Of a stretch of 64,000 bases of DNA, positions 36,704-45,997 are shown piece after piece. Below the pieces are notes generated by a model. That model was not told the origin of the DNA and searched no databases. It saw only the letters and a program-made list of their open reading frames with translations. The stretch is from Bosea sp. 685 (GTDB taxonomy: Bacteria; Pseudomonadota; Alphaproteobacteria; Rhizobiales; Beijerinckiaceae): assembly GCF_031884435.1 (NCBI RefSeq), contig NZ_CP134779.1, positions 4,030,001 through 4,094,000 on the forward strand, read 5' to 3'. Each line of letters starts with the position of its first letter. The stretch's first letter is position 1. The translations under genes and the position numbers were made by a program.

Positions 36704-37426
36704 ATGATCATGAATGGTGGGAATGCCGCCGCCGGCGAGGATGCCGGCAAGCTGGACGCGAGCGCTCGGCTTAAGCCTCAGGCGGGGCTTCTCGATCGCC
36801 GCGCCTTTCTGGCGGGCTCCGCTGCCGGTCTCAGCGCGCTCGGCCTCGCCGGCTGCGCCACGACCGACGGCATGAGCCTCGCCGAGGCGCAGAAGGTCTA
36901 CGGGCCGGTGCCGGAGGAGAAATTCCCGATTCCGGCGGTCGATGTCAGCAAGGTCGATCCGAAATATTTCCGCCGCACCGTGCGCTACGAGACCAAGGAA
37001 GCGCCCGGCACGATCATCGTCGATCCCGGCAATTACTATGTCTACCGCATCGAGGAGGACGGCGCGGCCACCCGCTACGGCGCCAATGTCGGCCGCGACG
37101 GCTTCCGCTGGAACGGTGCGGCTTATGTCGGGCGCAAGTCCGAATGGGCGACCTGGACCCCGCCCAAGGAGATGATCAAGCGCCAGCCCGAGGCCGCGCA
37201 ATATGCCCGCGGCATGCCCGGCGGGCTCGACAACCCGCTCGGCGCCCGCACGCTCCATCTCTACCAGAACGGCGCCTACACGCTCTACACGATCTATGCC
37301 TCGAGCGACCCGGAAACGATCGGCTCGGGCATCACCAGCGGCTGTGTCGGCCTGCTCAGCCAGGACATGATCCATCTCTATGACCGCACGCCGGTGAAGA
37401 CGAAGGTCGTCGTCCTGCCGGCGTAA
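36704..37426 (+). CDS. L,D-transpeptidase (YkuD/ErfK) homologue lacking catalytic His
   Basis: A 240-aa protein. The N-terminus has a Tat-like LDRRAFLAG followed by a hydrophobic stretch ending in the lipobox LAGC (about residue 46), so it is probably a Tat-exported lipoprotein. The YkuD domain spans about 95-235. Compared with the paralogue at 59506, which has YRIHGSNEPETIG and SSGCIRM, this one reads YTIYASSDPETIG and TSGCVGL: the Cys is kept but the catalytic His is Tyr and the following Arg is Gly. It may bind peptidoglycan without cross-linking it, or use altered chemistry. Confidence 0.85.
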   Translation: MIMNGGNAAAGEDAGKLDASARLKPQAGLLDRRAFLAGSAAGLSALGLAGCATTDGMSLAEAQKVYGPVPEEKFPIPAVDVSKVDPKYFRRTVRYETKEAPGTIIVDPGNYYVYRIEEDGAATRYGANVGRDGFRWNGAAYVGRKSEWATWTPPKEMIKRQPEAAQYARGMPGGLDNPLGARTLHLYQNGAYTLYTIYASSDPETIGSGITSGCVGLLSQDMIHLYDRTPVKTKVVVLPA

Positions 37427-37592
37427 GGCAACTGGTCGGGCCGCATACCGGAGCAGGACGTCCCGGCCGAGACGATCCGCAGCGATCGAAAACCGGCATA
37501 GCTGGTCTCACCAGCTTGTCGTTGTCACAGGGCGTGTCAGGACAAGCCGCGCCAGCGGCGCCGATCCTGGGCTCCCTTCGCTCGGAGACACG

Positions 37593-38051
37593 CTAGCGAG
37601 CCAGCGGACTATCCCAGACGAGAAACAGCAGCGCCTTGAGCTGGGCGAAACGCTCCGGCCCCAGTTCGGCGCTCCACTCGCGCTCGATGTCGCGCAAGAT
37701 GTCGACCATCTTGGCGAACACGGCGTGCCCGCGTTCGGTAAAATAGACCAGACGCGCGCCGCCCTCTCCTTGAACGTCGGACCGGGTGATATAGCCGAAC
37801 CCCTCGAGGCTCCCCAGCAGCTGGTTGATGGCCTGCTTGCTCATGCCGGCGCGCTCGGCGAGCGTAACCGGGCGAACCTTGTCCGGCCCGGGAAACTGCA
37901 GGACCGCCATATGCGGCAGGCGCAGCTCGTCGAAACCGGCAGCGTTGAGCTCCTTGATGAGCCGGCGCTGGATCGCCTGCGCCGGAACGCGCAGCAGCGC
38001 GCCGATCAGCATGTCCTCGGTCTTCATCGGCACACTTTCGGAATAAGGCAT
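37593..38051 (-). CDS. MarR-family transcriptional regulator
   Basis: A 152-aa winged-helix protein: ELRLPHMAVLQFPG, VTLAERAGMSKQAINQLLGSLEGFGYITR as recognition region and ARLVYFTERGHAVF as the wing. ATG 38027 (MKTEDMLIGALLR) is a possible shorter start. It is divergent from a cupin gene with 64 bp between, in which two identical-type palindromes lie, so it most likely represses both. Confidence 0.92.
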   Translation of the reverse strand: MPYSESVPMKTEDMLIGALLRVPAQAIQRRLIKELNAAGFDELRLPHMAVLQFPGPDKVRPVTLAERAGMSKQAINQLLGSLEGFGYITRSDVQGEGGARLVYFTERGHAVFAKMVDILRDIEREWSAELGPERFAQLKALLFLVWDSPLAR

Positions 38052-38059
38052 TGACTTCT

Positions 38060-38100
38060 GGTAAACGGAGTTTACCGTTGTCTGGTAAATGTAATTTACC
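38060..38100. promoter_or_regulatory. Twin MarR operators GGTAAA-N5-TTTACC
   Basis: Two 17-bp palindromes, 38060-38076 and 38084-38100, each with perfect GGTAAA and TTTACC arms and a 5-bp spacer, 24 bp apart centre to centre. They fill the space between the divergent MarR and cupin genes, and TTGACT at 38051 may be a -35 element. Confidence 0.75.
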
Positions 38101-38115
38101 TGGAGAGGTCGGACA

Positions 38116-38592
38116 ATGCCTCAGTCAGTCATAGACCCTCACGTCAATCCTGCCGACGAGACCATCACCAGCACGGGGCTCGCGGTTCGCTTCCTGTTGG
38201 CCGGAGATCACTCGAACGGCAGCATTGCGGCCTTTGAGCTGATGGTCCCGGCCGCGCAGCGCCTGCCCGCTCCCGCGCACAGCCATGACCATTACGAAGA
38301 GACGATCTACGGCCTGGACGGCGTGGTGACCTGGACCGTCGACGGCAAACAGATCGATGTCGGGCCGGGACAAGCCTTGTGCATTCCGCGCGGCGCCGTT
38401 CATCGCTTCGACAACAACGGCAGCCAGGACGCGAAGATGCTCTGCGTGATCACGCCGGCCGCGATCGGTCCAGAGTATTTTCGCGAGGTGTTTGCGGCCG
38501 TCGACGCCGCAGCCGGTGGCCCGCCGGACCGGGCCAGGATGGCGGAGATCATGCGCCGTCACGGTCTGACGCCGGCAGCGCCCCCAACATAG
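38116..38592 (+). CDS. Cupin-domain protein
   Basis: A 158-aa single-domain cupin. Motif 1 is PAHSHDHYEETIYGLDG (metal-binding His, His, Glu), and motif 2 is PRGAVHRFDN with the last His. A GGAGAGG site precedes the start. Such small cupins bind a metal and act as quercetinase-like dioxygenases, isomerases or sensors; which applies here cannot be told. Controlled with high likelihood by the divergent MarR. Confidence 0.9.
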   Translation: MPQSVIDPHVNPADETITSTGLAVRFLLAGDHSNGSIAAFELMVPAAQRLPAPAHSHDHYEETIYGLDGVVTWTVDGKQIDVGPGQALCIPRGAVHRFDNNGSQDAKMLCVITPAAIGPEYFREVFAAVDAAAGGPPDRARMAEIMRRHGLTPAAPPT

Positions 38593-38650
38593 AGGCCGGT
38601 GAGCCGCCCTGCCCTTTCAGTCGACCTGCCGCTTCAGTCGACTTGCCCCG

Positions 38651-39568
38651 TCAATCGACTTGCCGGCGCGGGTTGAGCACGTCGCGCAGATGGTCGCCGA
38701 TCAGGTTGATCGCGACCACGGTCGCGAGCAAGGCGAGGCCGGGATAGAAGCTGATCCAGAACTTGCCCGACAGCATGTACTGGTAGCCATTGGCGATCAG
38801 CATGCCCAGGCTCGGCTCGGTCACGGGCACGCCGAGGCCGAGGAAGGAGAGCGTCGCCTCCAGCGCGATGGCGCGCGCGATCTGCACGGTGGCGATCACC
38901 ATCAGCGGCGGCAGGCAGTTCGGCAGCAGGTGGCGCCACAGGATGCGCATCGGCCGCGCGCCCATGGCGCGAGCCGCCTCGATATACTCCTTGCGGCTTT
39001 CGATCAGCGCGCTGGCGCGGGCGGTGCGGGCATAGACCGCCCATTCCACGATGACGAGCGCGAGCACGACATTGGCGATGCCCTTACCGAGGAAGGCGAG
39101 GATCATCAGCGCGATCAGGATCGTCGGAAAGGAGAGCTGCAGATCGACGAGCCGCATCAGCGCGGTCTCGATGCGACCGCCGGCATAGGCGGCAAACAGG
39201 CCAAGCGTCGTGCCGACCGCCGCCGCCAGCAGGGCCGATGCGATGCCGACGAAGAGCGAGATCCGCAGGCCGTAGAGAATGGCCGAGAGCATGTCGCGGC
39301 CCTGGTCGTCGCTGCCCAGCCAAAAGGTCATGCCGGTGCCCGAGATCGCGCCCGGCGGCAGGCGCCCGTCCAGGATGTCGAGCTGCATCAGGTCGTAAGG
39401 GTTCTGCGGCGAGATCCAGGGCGCCAGAAGTGCGGCGAGCACGATCGCCGCGAAGGCGACGAGGCCGGCCATGGCGAGACGCGACGAAGCGAAGGCGCGC
39501 AGGAAGCGGCGCAGCGGCGTCGCGCGCGGCGGGCTCGCAATCTCTGCGCTTGAGGCCGGCGCGGTCAT
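38651..39568 (-). CDS. ABC transporter permease, DppC type
   Basis: A 305-aa permease with the OppC_N helix, LGSDDQGRDMLSAILYG and EAA loop EYIEAARAMGARPMRILWRH. It overlaps the DppB-type gene by 4 bp. Closely parallels the protein at 11793. It is the last gene of its operon: the next gene faces the other way, so no ATPase follows. Confidence 0.94.
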   Translation of the reverse strand: MTAPASSAEIASPPRATPLRRFLRAFASSRLAMAGLVAFAAIVLAALLAPWISPQNPYDLMQLDILDGRLPPGAISGTGMTFWLGSDDQGRDMLSAILYGLRISLFVGIASALLAAAVGTTLGLFAAYAGGRIETALMRLVDLQLSFPTILIALMILAFLGKGIANVVLALVIVEWAVYARTARASALIESRKEYIEAARAMGARPMRILWRHLLPNCLPPLMVIATVQIARAIALEATLSFLGLGVPVTEPSLGMLIANGYQYMLSGKFWISFYPGLALLATVVAINLIGDHLRDVLNPRRQVD

Positions 39569-40533
39569 CGGCCGATCCTCACGCGCGGATCGAGCGCTGT
39601 GTAGAGGCAGTCGACGAGGAGGTTGATGATCACGAACATCAACACGATGATCATGAGATAGGCGACGATCATCGGCCGATCCAACACATGGATGCTGTCG
39701 ATGATCAGCTTGCCCATGCCGGGCCAGGCGAAGATCGTCTCCGTGACCACGGAAAAGGCGATCACCGAACCGAATTCGAGCCCAATGATCGTGACGACCG
39801 GGATCATGATGTTCTTCAGCAGGTGCCGGAAGATGACCCGGCCCTCGGGCAGGCCCTTGGCGCGGGCCGTGCGGATGAAGTCCTGGGGCACGACCTCGCG
39901 GGTCTCGGCCCGCACCAGCCGCATCACCAGCGAGATCTTGAACAGCGCCAAGTTGAGCGCCGGCAGCACGAGATGCTGCAGACCGTCGAGCGTCAGGAAG
40001 GACCAGCCGATGCCGAGGAACACCCGGGTCTCGCCGCGCCCGCCCGAGGGCAGCCAGCCGAGCTGCACCGCAAAGACCATGATCAGCAGCAGGCCGACCC
40101 AGAAGCCCGGCAGGGAAAAGCCGAGGATCGAGCCGGTCATGATCACCCGCGCCAGCGGCGCATTCGGCTTGAGCCCGGCATAGAGACCCAGCGGAATACC
40201 GATGAAGGTCGCCAGCAGCATGGCGCAGACGGCGAGTTCAAGCGTCGCCGGCATACGCTGCAGGATGATCTTCAGGGCGGGCTCGTTATAGACGAAGCTG
40301 CGGCCGAGATCGCCATGCAGCGCCCCGTTCAGGAAGGACAGATACTGCGCCCAGAGCGGGCGATCGAGCCCGAAGGCGGTGATCGCGCGCAGCCGCTCGG
40401 CCTGATCGGCATCGGGCGAGATCAGCACCGCGACGGGGTCGCCGATGACGCTGATGCCGATGAAGACGATCACCGTCATCGCCAGCATGACGAACCCGGC
40501 CTGGAGCAGGCGCTGAAGGAACCATCCGGCCAT
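39565..40533 (-). CDS. ABC transporter permease, DppB type
   Basis: A 322-aa permease with N-terminal helix, GDPVAVLISPDADQAERLRAI loop and EAA motif DFIRTARAKGLPEGRVIFRH. It follows the acyl-CoA ligase gene by 10 bp and is coupled to the DppC partner. Parallels the protein at 10819. Confidence 0.94.
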   Translation of the reverse strand: MAGWFLQRLLQAGFVMLAMTVIVFIGISVIGDPVAVLISPDADQAERLRAITAFGLDRPLWAQYLSFLNGALHGDLGRSFVYNEPALKIILQRMPATLELAVCAMLLATFIGIPLGLYAGLKPNAPLARVIMTGSILGFSLPGFWVGLLLIMVFAVQLGWLPSGGRGETRVFLGIGWSFLTLDGLQHLVLPALNLALFKISLVMRLVRAETREVVPQDFIRTARAKGLPEGRVIFRHLLKNIMIPVVTIIGLEFGSVIAFSVVTETIFAWPGMGKLIIDSIHVLDRPMIVAYLMIIVLMFVIINLLVDCLYTALDPRVRIGR

Positions 40534-40543
40534 CGTTCCCCCG

Positions 40544-42123
40544 CTACCTGCCGAGCTTCGAGCCGGCGCCTTCGCGGTCGAAGCACGCGGCGACGCTGCG
40601 GCTCAGCTCGCTTTTCCGGATGCGCTGCGTCGGCGTCTTCGGGAATTCGTCGATGCCTTCGATATAGCGCGGAATCTGGAAATAGGGCAGCCGCTGCTCG
40701 CACCAGGCGACGAGGCCGGCCGGATCGAGCGCGCGACCGGGCGCGGGCCGGATGAAGAGCTTGAGGTCGTCGTCGCCCATCTCGCTGGGCACGCCGATCA
40801 GCGCGCATTCCTCGATCTCGTCATGGGTCAGGACGACGCGTTCGACCTCCCAGGCCGAGATGTTGACGCCGCGCCGCCTGACGCTGTCCTTCTTGCGCCC
40901 GCAATAATACAGGAAGCCGTCCTCGTCGCGGCGAGCAAGGTCGCCGGTCGAGAACCAGCCATCCCTGACCAGCGCCTCGCCGGCCTCCTCCATGCGGAAA
41001 TAGCCCTTGAAGGCGAGGCCGGGCTCGCGCGGCAACACCACGATCTCGCCGGGCTCGCCGACCGCGACCTCGGCGCCCGCCTCGTCGAGCAGGCGCACCT
41101 CGTAGAAGGGCAAGGGCCTGCCGCAGGAGCCGAGCCGGCCTTCGGGATTGATCGTGACGAAGGTCGTCATCTCCGAGAGGCCGTAGCCCTCATAGAGCGA
41201 GACGCCGAAGCGCTCCTCGAAAGCGCGCCAGACATCGAGCGGGCAGCCGCCGCCCCAGGCCATCCGGACCTTGTGCTCGCGGTCGCGTGGGCTTGCCGGC
41301 TGCTTCAGGAGCAGCGGCAGCACGCCGCCGAGATAATGGATATGGGTGACGTCGAAGCGGCGCACCTGCTCCCAGAATTGCGAGGCGCTGAACTTCTCGA
41401 CCATGGCGAGCGTGATCGGCTGCATCAGCGCCGCGATCAGCACCGCGACGCCGGCGCCGTGATGCAGCGGCTCCCAGAGCAGGAAGACGTCGCCGGCTCC
41501 CGCGCCGGTCAAGGCGAGCGTGCCCATCGGCCCGGCGCGCAGGCTGCGGTCGGTCTTGAGCACGCCTTTCGGCTCGCCGGTGGTGCCGGAACTCGGGGTA
41601 ATCGCGATGATGTCGTCGGCCGCGACCGTCACCGGCGGCGGCAAGGGGCTGCCACGCTCTTGCAGGCTGGCGAGGCTTTGCGCGCCCTCGCCGCCGCGCC
41701 AGAACACCGCAAGCTCCGGCAACCGCCCCAGGACCGGCACGAGCGGCTCGGCATAGGCCGCATCGGCGATCAGCGCATGCGGCTCGAAACGGTCGAAGAC
41801 GAAATCGAGCGCCGCACCCTTGAGATGGGTGTTGACGGGAATGCGCAGCAGCCCGGCCTTGGCCAGCGCGAAGATGACGATGATGTGCTCGGGATGGCTC
41901 GGCAGCATCACCGCGACGCGGTCGCCCTGTTTCAGCCCGGTCGCGAGCAGCGCATTGGCGAGGCGGTTGATGGCCGCGTCGAGCCGGCCGATCGTCCAGC
42001 TCTCATCCCCGAAGCGGCAATAGACATGGTCCGGGTCGCCGGCGGCGCGCCGGTCCCAGAGCTGGCTGATGGTGATCTCGTCTGTCTGCATGTCGTTGAT
42101 CTGCATGTCTTGGATCTGCATGA
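40544..42123 (-). CDS. AMP-dependent acyl-CoA synthetase/ligase
   Basis: A protein of about 526 aa of the acyl/aryl-CoA ligase family: P-loop TPSSGTTGEPKGVLKTDR, A5 motif YEGYGLSEMT, A7 GWFSTGDLA and A10 region PKTPTQRIRKSEL near the end. It activates a carboxylic acid to its CoA thioester. It precedes the permease genes in one operon, so the imported solute is probably, or is converted to, a carboxylic acid. The N-terminus has three in-frame ATGs 15 bp apart (42123, 42108 and 42093) created by a short tandem repeat (MQIQDMQINDMQ); I use the first. Confidence 0.9.
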
Positions 42124-42142
42124 GGCGGCCCGCGCGGTCATT

Positions 42143-42268
42143 ATCGATATACAATAACTGTAATTGAATATTGATATTCACTCGCGCCCCTGTCAAGCGG
42201 CCGGCCGTCCCGGCCGCGGTTGACAGGCTGCCGAGCCACTCATAATAATGATTATTATATAGCAATAT
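42143..42268. promoter_or_regulatory. Divergent promoter region with IclR-operator candidates
   Basis: TTATCGATATACAATAA (42143-42159) and the weaker TTATTATATAGCAATAT (42252-42268) lie between the ligase and the hydratase. The first nearly matches TTATTGACATACAATAA upstream of the binding-protein gene at 47481. The region is strikingly AT-rich amid GC-rich genes. GAATATtgATATTC at 42168-42181 is another dyad. Confidence 0.55.
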
Positions 42269-42284
42269 CTACGGAGCAAGCGCC

Positions 42285-43061
42285 ATGGCCGATATCGAGC
42301 GCGAGCGTCGCGGGGGCATTGCCATCGTCACGATCAATCGCCCCGCCAAACGCAACGCCCTGAACGCCGCGGCCTGGCAGGCGCTCGGCGACAGCTTCAT
42401 TGCGCTGCGGTCGGACCCCGCGATCCGCGCCATTATCCTGACCGGGCGTGGCGGCGCATTCTGCGCCGGCGACGAGATCGGCGCCTTTGCCGCGGTTCGC
42501 GATGATCCCCCGGCGCGGCAGGCCTATTGGGATGCGATCATGGCCTGCTATGCCGCCGTCTCCGCCTCATCGGTGCCGGTGATCGCGGCGGTCAGCGGGC
42601 CTTGCGTCGGCGGCGGCTGCACGCTGGCGCTGCGGGCCGATTTCCGGCTCGCCGACGCGACCGCCCGCTTCGGCGTGCCGCCGGCCAAGCTCGGGCTGGT
42701 CTACCCGGCCGACTCCACCCAGCTTCTCGCCGCCACGGCCGGCGTCGGCATGGCCAGGCGCATGCTCTATACCGGCGAGCTCATCGATGCGCCCGCGGCC
42801 CTCGCCTGCGGCCTGGTCTCGGAGGTGGTCGCGGGCGATGTCGTCGAGGCGGCGCTACGCCTGGCCGAACCGATCATCGCCAATGCGCCGATCTCGATCC
42901 GGGCCGCCAAGCTCGCCTGCGATGCGATGCTGCAGGGAAGGCTTCCCGAGGTCGCAGCCGAGATCGCGGCGCTGTCCGACCTGGCCGACCGCAGCGCCGA
43001 CTACCGCGAAGGCTCGCTCGCCTTCGCGCAGAAGCGCAAGCCGGTTTTTACGGGCAGCTGA
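42285..43061 (+). CDS. Enoyl-CoA hydratase/isomerase (crotonase) family protein
   Basis: A 258-aa crotonase: NRPAKRNALN near residue 17, oxyanion-hole GRGGAFCAGDEIG (about 52-64) and VSGPCVGGGCTLAL (about 102). The two catalytic Glu positions of hydratases are replaced in part (PAKLGLVYPADST instead of a classical E-x-x-LG), so the reaction may be an isomerase or hydrolase rather than hydration. Divergent from the acyl-CoA ligase and in the same catabolic cluster. Confidence 0.9.
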   Translation: MADIERERRGGIAIVTINRPAKRNALNAAAWQALGDSFIALRSDPAIRAIILTGRGGAFCAGDEIGAFAAVRDDPPARQAYWDAIMACYAAVSASSVPVIAAVSGPCVGGGCTLALRADFRLADATARFGVPPAKLGLVYPADSTQLLAATAGVGMARRMLYTGELIDAPAALACGLVSEVVAGDVVEAALRLAEPIIANAPISIRAAKLACDAMLQGRLPEVAAEIAALSDLADRSADYREGSLAFAQKRKPVFTGS

Positions 43062-43548
43062 GGGGGCGCTTGGACATGCCGCGCAGATCTGAAATCCGAG
43101 GCGCGTCATGGTCGGGCTTGACCCGACCATCTCGTAAACCAGCGCACTCTGGTCGGAAGATTCTCGGGGCACGAGCCCACGACTGTCCGGTTCGCCGTGA
43201 GCACCCGATCGAAAAGTCCTGTTCATTGACGGCTTTCCAGTGGGCAAGGTCGAATGAGACAGGCGCGGGAACCCCTCTCCCGGATGGGAGAGGGGTAGGG
43301 GTGAGGGTGTGCCCTTTCAATAGAAGGCGCTGCGGCTCCGTTGCGCCCCAACAATCAGCGGCGGGCCCTCATCCCTGCCCTTCTCCCACACGGGAGAAGG
43401 GTTCCCCGCGCCCTTCATCCGGTACTTCGCTTCATCTCGCTCGCGAGAAGCTCTTGATATCGCTCGTTTCATCTCAGGTCAGCTTCACGGGATGCGGGAC
43501 GGAATTTCTAGACGGGCTCCGAGCCCTGCGGAACAGGAAGACGACGCC
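43062..43548. repeat. Composite intergenic repeat, simple-hairpin form
   Basis: Contains the module AGATTCTCGGGGCACGAGCCCACGACTG...TTTCCAGTGGGC (43148-43242), the hairpin CCCCTCTCCC-ggat-GGGAGAGGGG (43274-43297) followed by TAGGGGTGAGGGTGTGCCC, a link AGAAGGCGCTGCGGCTCCG, and CCCTTCTCCC-acac-GGGAGAAGGG (43378-43401). This is the unexpanded form of the unit seen with extra hairpins at 35083. No gene. Confidence 0.75.
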
Positions 43549-45093
43549 ATGTCTGCCACCACCATGCCCGCCATCACCGTGCCCGCCATCACCGTGCCCG
43601 ACGACGCCAATGTGTATTCCGCCCTGGTCGCCCCAGTGCGCGACACCGGGCGCATCTTCATGGAAAACGCCGACGGGCGCGTCATCCGCTTTGGCGAGGT
43701 GGCCAGCATCACCGCCCGCTATGCCGGCCTACTGGCGCGCGAGGGGGTGGGCAAGGGTGATTTCGTCGCCGGCATCCTCGAGAAATCGCCCGAGGCGGTG
43801 CTGCTCTATCTCGCGGCCTGCCGGCTCGGCGCAGTCTATGTGCCCGTGCATATCGGGCTGACCGATGCCGAGATCAGCCATATCCTCGGCGATGCCAGGC
43901 CCAAGCTCGTGGTCTGCGACCCGATGCGGGAGAACGTCGTCCGCGCCGCCGGCTGCAAGGCCCTCACCCTCGACGCCGGCGGGACCGGCACGCTGATTGA
44001 CCGCAGCGAAACCTTGCCGGCCGAGCACGCGCTCGCGAGCGTCGCGCCCTCCGATCCCAATGCCATGGTCTATACCTCCGGCACGACCGGGCGGCCGAAA
44101 GGCGCGCTGCTCTCGGCGGGCTCGGTGATCTGGAATGCGCGTTCGCTCGCCGCCTGCTGGGGCATCACGCAGGCCGACACGCTGCTTCACGCCAATCCGA
44201 TGGCCTATGGCCTGTTCGGCACGACGACGCCGGCGCTGGCGGGCGGGGCCGCGATGATCCTGCTGCCGAAATTCGAGGCCGAGAGCGTGCTGGCCGCGCT
44301 GCCGCGCGCGACGATCTTTGCGGGCGTGCCGACCTATTACGCCAGGCTGATGGCCGATGCGCGCTTCGACCGGGCGCTCTGCGCCGGGATGCGCCTGTTC
44401 GTGACCGGCTCGGCGCCGATGCGGCCCGACGCCTTCGCGGCCTTCACCGAGCGCAGCGGCCATCGCCTGCTCGACCGCTACGGCCTAACGGAAGTTCTGA
44501 TCGCGACCTCGAACCGGCCCGACTCCAGCCGCCGGCCCGACACCTCCGGCCTGCCCCTGCCCGGCTCGGCGATCCGCATCGTCGACGAGCAAAGCGAGCT
44601 CGTGCCGGCGGGAAGCGTCGGCATGATCGAACTGCGCCAGCCCTACCCGTTCCTCGGCTATTGGCAGGATCCGGACAAGACGGCGCAGGCTTTCCGCAAC
44701 GGCTGGTTTCGAACCGGCGATTTCGGCCGGCTCGATGAGCAGGGCTATGTCAGCGTGCTCGGGCGCGGTGCCGATCTGATCATCTCGGGCGGGCTCAATG
44801 TCTATCCCCGCGAGGTCGAGGCCGCCGTCAATGCGCTCGACGGCGTCATCGAGAGCGCCGTCATCGGCGTGCCCCATGCCGATTTCGGCGAGGCGGTGCT
44901 GGCGGTAGTGCAGCTCGCGAGCGGGACGGAGGGTTTCGATACGAGCGCCGCGATCGTCACGCTCAAGCGCTCGCTGGCCGGATACAAGGTGCCCAAGCGC
45001 ATCGAGCTGGTTGCCGAGATGCCGCGCAACACGCTCGGGAAGATCCAGAAAAACCTGCTCAAGCAGCGCTTTGGGGGCGCATTCCGGGGCTAA
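43549..45093 (+). CDS. AMP-dependent acyl-CoA synthetase, malonyl-CoA-synthetase-like
   Basis: A 514-aa ANL enzyme: P-loop YTSGTTGRPKGALLS (about 172), A5 LLDRYGLTEVLIATSN, A7 GWFRTGDFG, A8 GRGADLIISGGLNVYPREVE and A10 PRNTLGKIQKN with the catalytic Lys. The length and A5 region resemble malonyl/methylmalonyl-CoA and short-chain acyl ligases. A short duplicated N-terminus (PAITVPAITVP) is present. The start is taken at 43549, where AGGA lies upstream. Followed by the IclR gene. Confidence 0.9.
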   Translation: MSATTMPAITVPAITVPDDANVYSALVAPVRDTGRIFMENADGRVIRFGEVASITARYAGLLAREGVGKGDFVAGILEKSPEAVLLYLAACRLGAVYVPVHIGLTDAEISHILGDARPKLVVCDPMRENVVRAAGCKALTLDAGGTGTLIDRSETLPAEHALASVAPSDPNAMVYTSGTTGRPKGALLSAGSVIWNARSLAACWGITQADTLLHANPMAYGLFGTTTPALAGGAAMILLPKFEAESVLAALPRATIFAGVPTYYARLMADARFDRALCAGMRLFVTGSAPMRPDAFAAFTERSGHRLLDRYGLTEVLIATSNRPDSSRRPDTSGLPLPGSAIRIVDEQSELVPAGSVGMIELRQPYPFLGYWQDPDKTAQAFRNGWFRTGDFGRLDEQGYVSVLGRGADLIISGGLNVYPREVEAAVNALDGVIESAVIGVPHADFGEAVLAVVQLASGTEGFDTSAAIVTLKRSLAGYKVPKRIELVAEMPRNTLGKIQKNLLKQRFGGAFRG

Positions 45094-45163
45094 ATCGCCG
45101 GGTTTTAGCAGGCGCACAAAGATGCTAACCCTGCCCCTCATCGACAGGAAAGCCTGAAGGCGC

Positions 45164-45997
45164 ATGCCGGACGCAACGACGAACCCAAGCACGGCCTTGC
45201 CGCGCGGCGATGCCGGCCCGGCCGCAGGCGAGATCGATGAGCGCCTCTTCGTCGCCTCGGTCGGCAAGGCGATGAAGGTGCTGGAGACCTTCGACAAGAC
45301 CACGGCGACCTTGAGCCTCTCCGACATCGCCATCCGCACCGGGCTTGGCCGCAGTGCCTCGCAGCGCTTCATCTACACGCTCGAACGGCTCGGCTATCTC
45401 GACCGGGACGAGCAGACCAAGCGCTATACGCTCGCCAAAAAGGTCTTCCGCTTCGCCCAGAGCGCGGTCTCCTCGAACCTGGCGCTCGACGCCGCCTATC
45501 CTGCCATGCGCGAGCTGGCGGAGCGCACGCGCGAGACGATCTCCTGGGTCGAGGTCGACCGCGCCGACATCGTCATCATCGCCACCATCGCCAGCACGCA
45601 TATCTCCTCGATCAACCTGCCGGTCGGCACCCGCTTCCCGGCGCTGTCCTCCTCCTCGGGCCAGGTGCTGCTTGGGCATTCCGCCCCCGCCCATATCGAG
45701 AAGGTCTGGAACGCCTCGCATGACTCGGTGCCGTCGCGCACCCAGGCCAAGACCGCAGCCGAGATGATGCGGCTGCTCGAGGCGGTGAAGGCCGCCGGCT
45801 TCGCCGTGACCGAGAAGAACATGGAGCAGGGCTCGATCTCGGTCTCGGCCGCCGTGCATGACCGGGCCGGCCGCGCCGTCGGCGCGATCAATCTCTCGAC
45901 CCTGACCACGCGCTTCGAGCGCCAGGCGGCCATCGCGCAGCTCGCCCCGCTGGTGGCGGCAGCCGCAGCCCGCGCGACCGAGACGCTGATCTCCTGA
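45164..45997 (+). CDS. IclR-family transcriptional regulator
   Basis: A 277-aa IclR protein: winged helix at about residues 28-90 (AMKVLETFDKTTATLSLSDIAIRTGLGRS) and the GAF-like effector domain, ending with VSAAVHDRAGRAVGAINLST. It lies 70 bp after the second ligase and is central to the transporter/CoA cluster. A 17-bp AT-rich palindrome occurs upstream of three cluster genes and is the best operator candidate. Confidence 0.92.
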   Translation: MPDATTNPSTALPRGDAGPAAGEIDERLFVASVGKAMKVLETFDKTTATLSLSDIAIRTGLGRSASQRFIYTLERLGYLDRDEQTKRYTLAKKVFRFAQSAVSSNLALDAAYPAMRELAERTRETISWVEVDRADIVIIATIASTHISSINLPVGTRFPALSSSSGQVLLGHSAPAHIEKVWNASHDSVPSRTQAKTAAEMMRLLEAVKAAGFAVTEKNMEQGSISVSAAVHDRAGRAVGAINLSTLTTRFERQAAIAQLAPLVAAAAARATETLIS

